Shown piece by piece: positions 46,380 through 48,863 of a stretch of 48,863 nucleotides of DNA. Source of the stretch: JTS-RE9 sp964649195 (GTDB lineage Bacteria; Planctomycetota; Phycisphaerae; Phycisphaerales; Phycisphaeraceae); contig CAZYPK010000020.1 of assembly GCA_964649195.1 (NCBI GenBank), forward strand, positions 1 to 48,863, written 5' to 3'. The stretch's first letter is position 1; the number at the start of each line of letters is the position of its first letter. The notes under the pieces are model-generated. The model saw only the letters and a program-made list of their open reading frames with translations. It did no database searches and had not been told where the DNA came from. A program made the position numbers and the translations under genes.

Positions 46380-47246
46380 ATGAACATGATCCGCGTCATC
46401 ACGATGCTCCTGCTTCTCACGGCGTTCGCCGGCGATGTCTTCGCTGCGCGGCCGGCCGACCTGGAAAAGCCTGTTGACCTGAGCGGCATCGGCGCCATCG
46501 AACGGCCCGGCGCTGTCATGCCTGTCGATCTCACCTTCACCACCGAACAGGGAGAAACCGTTCTGCTGCGCGACCTGCTGCGTGAAGGCAAACCCGTCGT
46601 GCTCAATCTCGGCTATTTCGGCTGTCCTTCGACGTGCGGCCTCGTCATCAACGGCATGACCGATGCGATGAAGGCCACCGCCCTGCTGCCTGGCCGTGAT
46701 TACATCGTGCTCTCCATCAGCATCGATCCCAATGAAACGCACAAACTCGCCAAGGCGAAAAAGTCCAACTATGTCCGCGAACTGGGCGACGAGACGGCGG
46801 CCGGCGGCTGGCACTTTCTCACCGGCAGCGAGGCGAACATCAAAGCCGTCACCGATGCCGTGGGCTTTGAGTTCAAGTGGGTCGAGTCGGCCCGCGAGTT
46901 CGCTCACCCTGCCGTGATTCTGGTGCTCACGCCCGATGGCACGGTGTCGCGTTACCTGCACGGCGTCACGTTCGATCCCAAGACGTTCCGCCTTTCCATC
47001 GTCGAGGCTTCGCAAGGGAAGGTCGGCTCGCTGCTCGATCAGATCATGCTGATCTGCTTCACCTACGACAAGGACAAACACAAATACACCGTGACGGCGG
47101 TGACGCTGATGCGCATGGGCGGCACGGCGACGCTGGCCTCGCTGGCCCTGCTGGTGGCGCTAGCTGTTCGCCGGGAGCGAAGGCTGCGCCGCGAGACTGC
47201 GGAAACGGAAGCGAACGACGCCTCGATCGGACGACCCTCAACATGA
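46380..47246 (+). CDS. SCO1/SenC-family copper chaperone
   Basis: 288 residues. The signal peptide (VITMLLLLTAFAGDVFA) is followed by a thioredoxin-like SCO fold. The copper ligands are Cys82 and Cys86 in GYFGCPSTCGLV, and the His in REFAHPAVILVL. SCO proteins deliver copper to the CuA centre of oxidase subunit II, which is coded by the next gene with a 4-bp ATGA overlap. A C-terminal membrane helix (TLASLALLVALAVRRE) keeps it at the membrane. The ATG at 46380 follows repeated CCCGATACC words. Confidence 0.94.
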   Translation: MNMIRVITMLLLLTAFAGDVFAARPADLEKPVDLSGIGAIERPGAVMPVDLTFTTEQGETVLLRDLLREGKPVVLNLGYFGCPSTCGLVINGMTDAMKATALLPGRDYIVLSISIDPNETHKLAKAKKSNYVRELGDETAAGGWHFLTGSEANIKAVTDAVGFEFKWVESAREFAHPAVILVLTPDGTVSRYLHGVTFDPKTFRLSIVEASQGKVGSLLDQIMLICFTYDKDKHKYTVTAVTLMRMGGTATLASLALLVALAVRRERRLRRETAETEANDASIGRPST

Positions 47247-48226
47247 TTCACGTTCTCGCCAATGCGGATGCAGGTCTCTGGATGCCCGAGCAGGCCTCGA
47301 CGGTCGCGCCCGGCGTCGATCAGCTTTTCTATTTCATCCTCTGGCTCTGCGTGACGCTCTTCGTCGGCATCGCCCTGGTGCTCGCGGTCTTCGTCTGGAA
47401 ATTTCACGGCAAGCCCGGCCAGCCCGCGCAGAAAGCGCCCGCCCACTCGACCGCGCTCGAAATGACCTGGACCGTCATTCCCACCATCGTCGTGATGGTC
47501 ATCTTCTACATGGGCTTCCGCGGCTACCTCGACATGACCACCCCGCCGCCCAATGCGTATGAAATCCGCGTCACGGCGAGCATGTGGCAATGGCGCTTCA
47601 CCTACCCCAACGGCCACGGCGACTCGGTGCTTCATGTTCCGGTGGATCGTCCCGTGCGGCTGATCCTCGAATCGAAGGATGTCATTCACAGCCTGTACGT
47701 GCCGGTCTTCCGCGTGAAGAAGGATTGCGTGCCCGGCCGGCTCAATTACATGTGGTTCCATGCGACGCGCGAAGGCGAGTTCGATCTTTTCTGCACGGAA
47801 TACTGCGGCGTGCAGCACTCGACGATGATCACCAAGGTCGTCGTGCAGGAGCCGGACGCCTTCGCGAAGTGGTTGCAGGACGCCTCGAACAAATTCAAGG
47901 ACATGCCGGAGCTGTCCGACGCGCCGGAAGTCGTCAAACAGTACGTCGATGCGGGGATGAGCGTCTATACCGACCGATGCAGGACCTGCCATTCCATCGA
48001 TGGATCCGTCGTCAACGCGCCTTCGTTCAAGGGGCTGTTCGGCTCAACGCGATCGTTCATCAACTCGCCTGACGCCATCGCCAATGAGGAATACATCCGC
48101 GAGTCGATCCTGAACCCCGGCGGCAAGGTGGTCAAGGGCTACGGCAACGTGATGCCTCCGTTCCAAGGCCAGATCGAGGAAAAGGAAATCTCCGCCCTGA
48201 TCGAATACATCCGCACGCTCAAGTAA
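47243..48226 (+). CDS. coxB: Cytochrome c oxidase subunit II with fused cytochrome c domain
   Basis: 327 residues. Two membrane segments (FYFILWLCVTLFVGIALVLA and MTWTVIPTIVVMVIFYMGF) lead to the CuA domain: ligands His149, Cys184, Glu186, Cys188, His192 and Met195 in DLFCTEYCGVQHSTM. A class I cytochrome c domain follows with CRTCH at 246-250 and a late Met in GNVMPPFQG. A fused heme domain is the caa3-type layout, letting the oxidase take electrons directly from ACIII or from its own cytochrome. It overlaps the SCO gene by 4 bp. Confidence 0.96.
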   Translation: MIHVLANADAGLWMPEQASTVAPGVDQLFYFILWLCVTLFVGIALVLAVFVWKFHGKPGQPAQKAPAHSTALEMTWTVIPTIVVMVIFYMGFRGYLDMTTPPPNAYEIRVTASMWQWRFTYPNGHGDSVLHVPVDRPVRLILESKDVIHSLYVPVFRVKKDCVPGRLNYMWFHATREGEFDLFCTEYCGVQHSTMITKVVVQEPDAFAKWLQDASNKFKDMPELSDAPEVVKQYVDAGMSVYTDRCRTCHSIDGSVVNAPSFKGLFGSTRSFINSPDAIANEEYIRESILNPGGKVVKGYGNVMPPFQGQIEEKEISALIEYIRTLK

Positions 48227-48269
48227 GAAAGATGACGGGCGATGCCCGCTCCACGGATTGGAAAGACCT

Positions 48270-48863
48270 ATGTCCTCGATCTCCTCAAAACTTCCGCCGC
48301 TGCATGAGCCGCCCGCCCTGGCGTCGGGAAGTTTCTTTCAGGCCAGGCGCGGCATCATGTCGTGGCTGATCACGCTGGACCACAAGCGCATCGGCATCAT
48401 GTACCTCATCGGCATCGCGGCATCGCTGGCGCTGGGCGGCTTCTTCGCCCTGATGCTGCGCGTGGAACTGTTCACCCCCGGCCCGACGTTCATGTCCGAC
48501 ACCACGGAGGCCTGGACGTTCTACAACCACATGTTCACGCTGCACGGGGCGGTGATGGTTTTTCTCGTCATCATCCCCAGCATCCCCGCCGCCCTGGGCA
48601 ACTTCGTGCTGCCGATCATGCTCGGCGCCAAGGATGTGGCCTTTCCCCGGCTCAATCTGTTCAGTTTTTATCTTTACGTGATCGGCGCCTTGTTCTTTGT
48701 GTGGGTGCTCTTGCGCGGCGTGATCGGATCGGCGTTCGGCGTTGACCTGCCGCCGGGGCTGGATACCGGCTGGACTTTCTACACGCCCTACTCGACTGGC
48801 TACGCCAAGTCCGCCGTGGTGCCCGCGGTGATGGGGGCGTTCATCCTGGGCTTCTCATCGATT
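48270..48863 (+). CDS. coxA: Cytochrome c oxidase subunit I (partial, 5' part)
   Basis: 198 codons are visible before the window ends. The opening matches heme-copper oxidase subunit I: WLITLDHKRIGIMYL, the TFYNHMFTLHGAVMVFLVIIP segment with the low-spin heme His in TLHG, then GNFVLPIMLGAKDVAFPRLN. It is the catalytic subunit that reduces oxygen and pumps protons. The ATG at 48270 is 43 bp after coxB. The active-site CuB ligands lie beyond the window, so the subtype (A or B family) cannot be fully set. Confidence 0.96.
   Translation, partial: MSSISSKLPPLHEPPALASGSFFQARRGIMSWLITLDHKRIGIMYLIGIAASLALGGFFALMLRVELFTPGPTFMSDTTEAWTFYNHMFTLHGAVMVFLVIIPSIPAALGNFVLPIMLGAKDVAFPRLNLFSFYLYVIGALFFVWVLLRGVIGSAFGVDLPPGLDTGWTFYTPYSTGYAKSAVVPAVMGAFILGFSSI

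Overview
The window looks like chromosomal DNA of a GC-rich bacterium, most likely a planctomycete of the Phycisphaerae type. This is inferred from the alternative complex III (ACIII) locus joined to a cytochrome c oxidase operon, the housekeeping genes (ispH, der, an adenylate kinase, nuoA, a MEMO1-family gene) and the style of the intergenic repeats. No rRNA, tRNA, CRISPR array or complete insertion sequence was seen.

Layout. (1) 1-5842: a C39-peptidase-like membrane protein, a thioredoxin and YkgJ pair, ispH with a promoter that predicts a leaderless mRNA, and a secreted trypsin-like protease fused to a TPR-type tail. (2) 5843-9668: a small accessory island, visibly less GC-rich. It holds an unknown gene, a PD-(D/E)XK nuclease gene broken by one frameshift, and an overlapping DNA methyltransferase, together a probable restriction-modification pair. 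(3) 9669-12250: a DEAD-box RNA helicase and a 3-methyladenine DNA glycosylase among repeats. (4) 12272-27516, all on the minus strand: a SIS-domain isomerase and a ROK protein, then a lipid/pigment-type biosynthetic cluster. The cluster comprises an RND exporter, an outer-membrane-type lipoprotein, an AMP-dependent acid ligase, a halogenase-like flavoenzyme, a chorismatase, a single-chain KS-CLF ketosynthase, an LPLAT acyltransferase, a LolA-like carrier, an ACP-dehydratase fusion and a family 2 glycosyltransferase. The set matches aryl polyene (xanthomonadin/APE) clusters: chorismatase makes hydroxybenzoate, the ligase loads it on the ACP, KS-CLF and dehydratase extend it, acyl- and glycosyltransferase anchor it, and LolA, lipoprotein and RND protein move it to the outer membrane. 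No ketoreductase or phosphopantetheinyl transferase lies in the window.

(5) 27804-35385: a family 39-type glycosyltransferase, a bacterial PH-domain protein, a MEMO1-family protein, der, adenylate kinase, a solitary nuoA and a NarL-type response regulator. (6) 35789-48863, plus strand: two small unknown proteins, then actA, actB, actC, actD, actE and actF of ACIII, a 96-residue membrane protein, a SCO copper chaperone, cytochrome c oxidase subunit II with a fused cytochrome c domain, and the start of subunit I. This is a quinol-to-oxygen electron transfer operon.

The most unusual feature of the DNA is its load of structured repeats, in at least six families: a 35-bp hairpin tandem array, about 180-207-bp REPIN-like elements with compensated base changes, about 220-bp elements with long inverted repeats, an 85-87-bp two-hairpin element found once in frame inside actB, 11-12-bp stems with covariation, and palindromes made of short repeated words that sit in nearly every gap of the respiratory operon. 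Several supply gene ends: the C-terminus of the chorismatase, the last codons of the ROK gene, an internal segment of ActB and probably the start codon of ActB.
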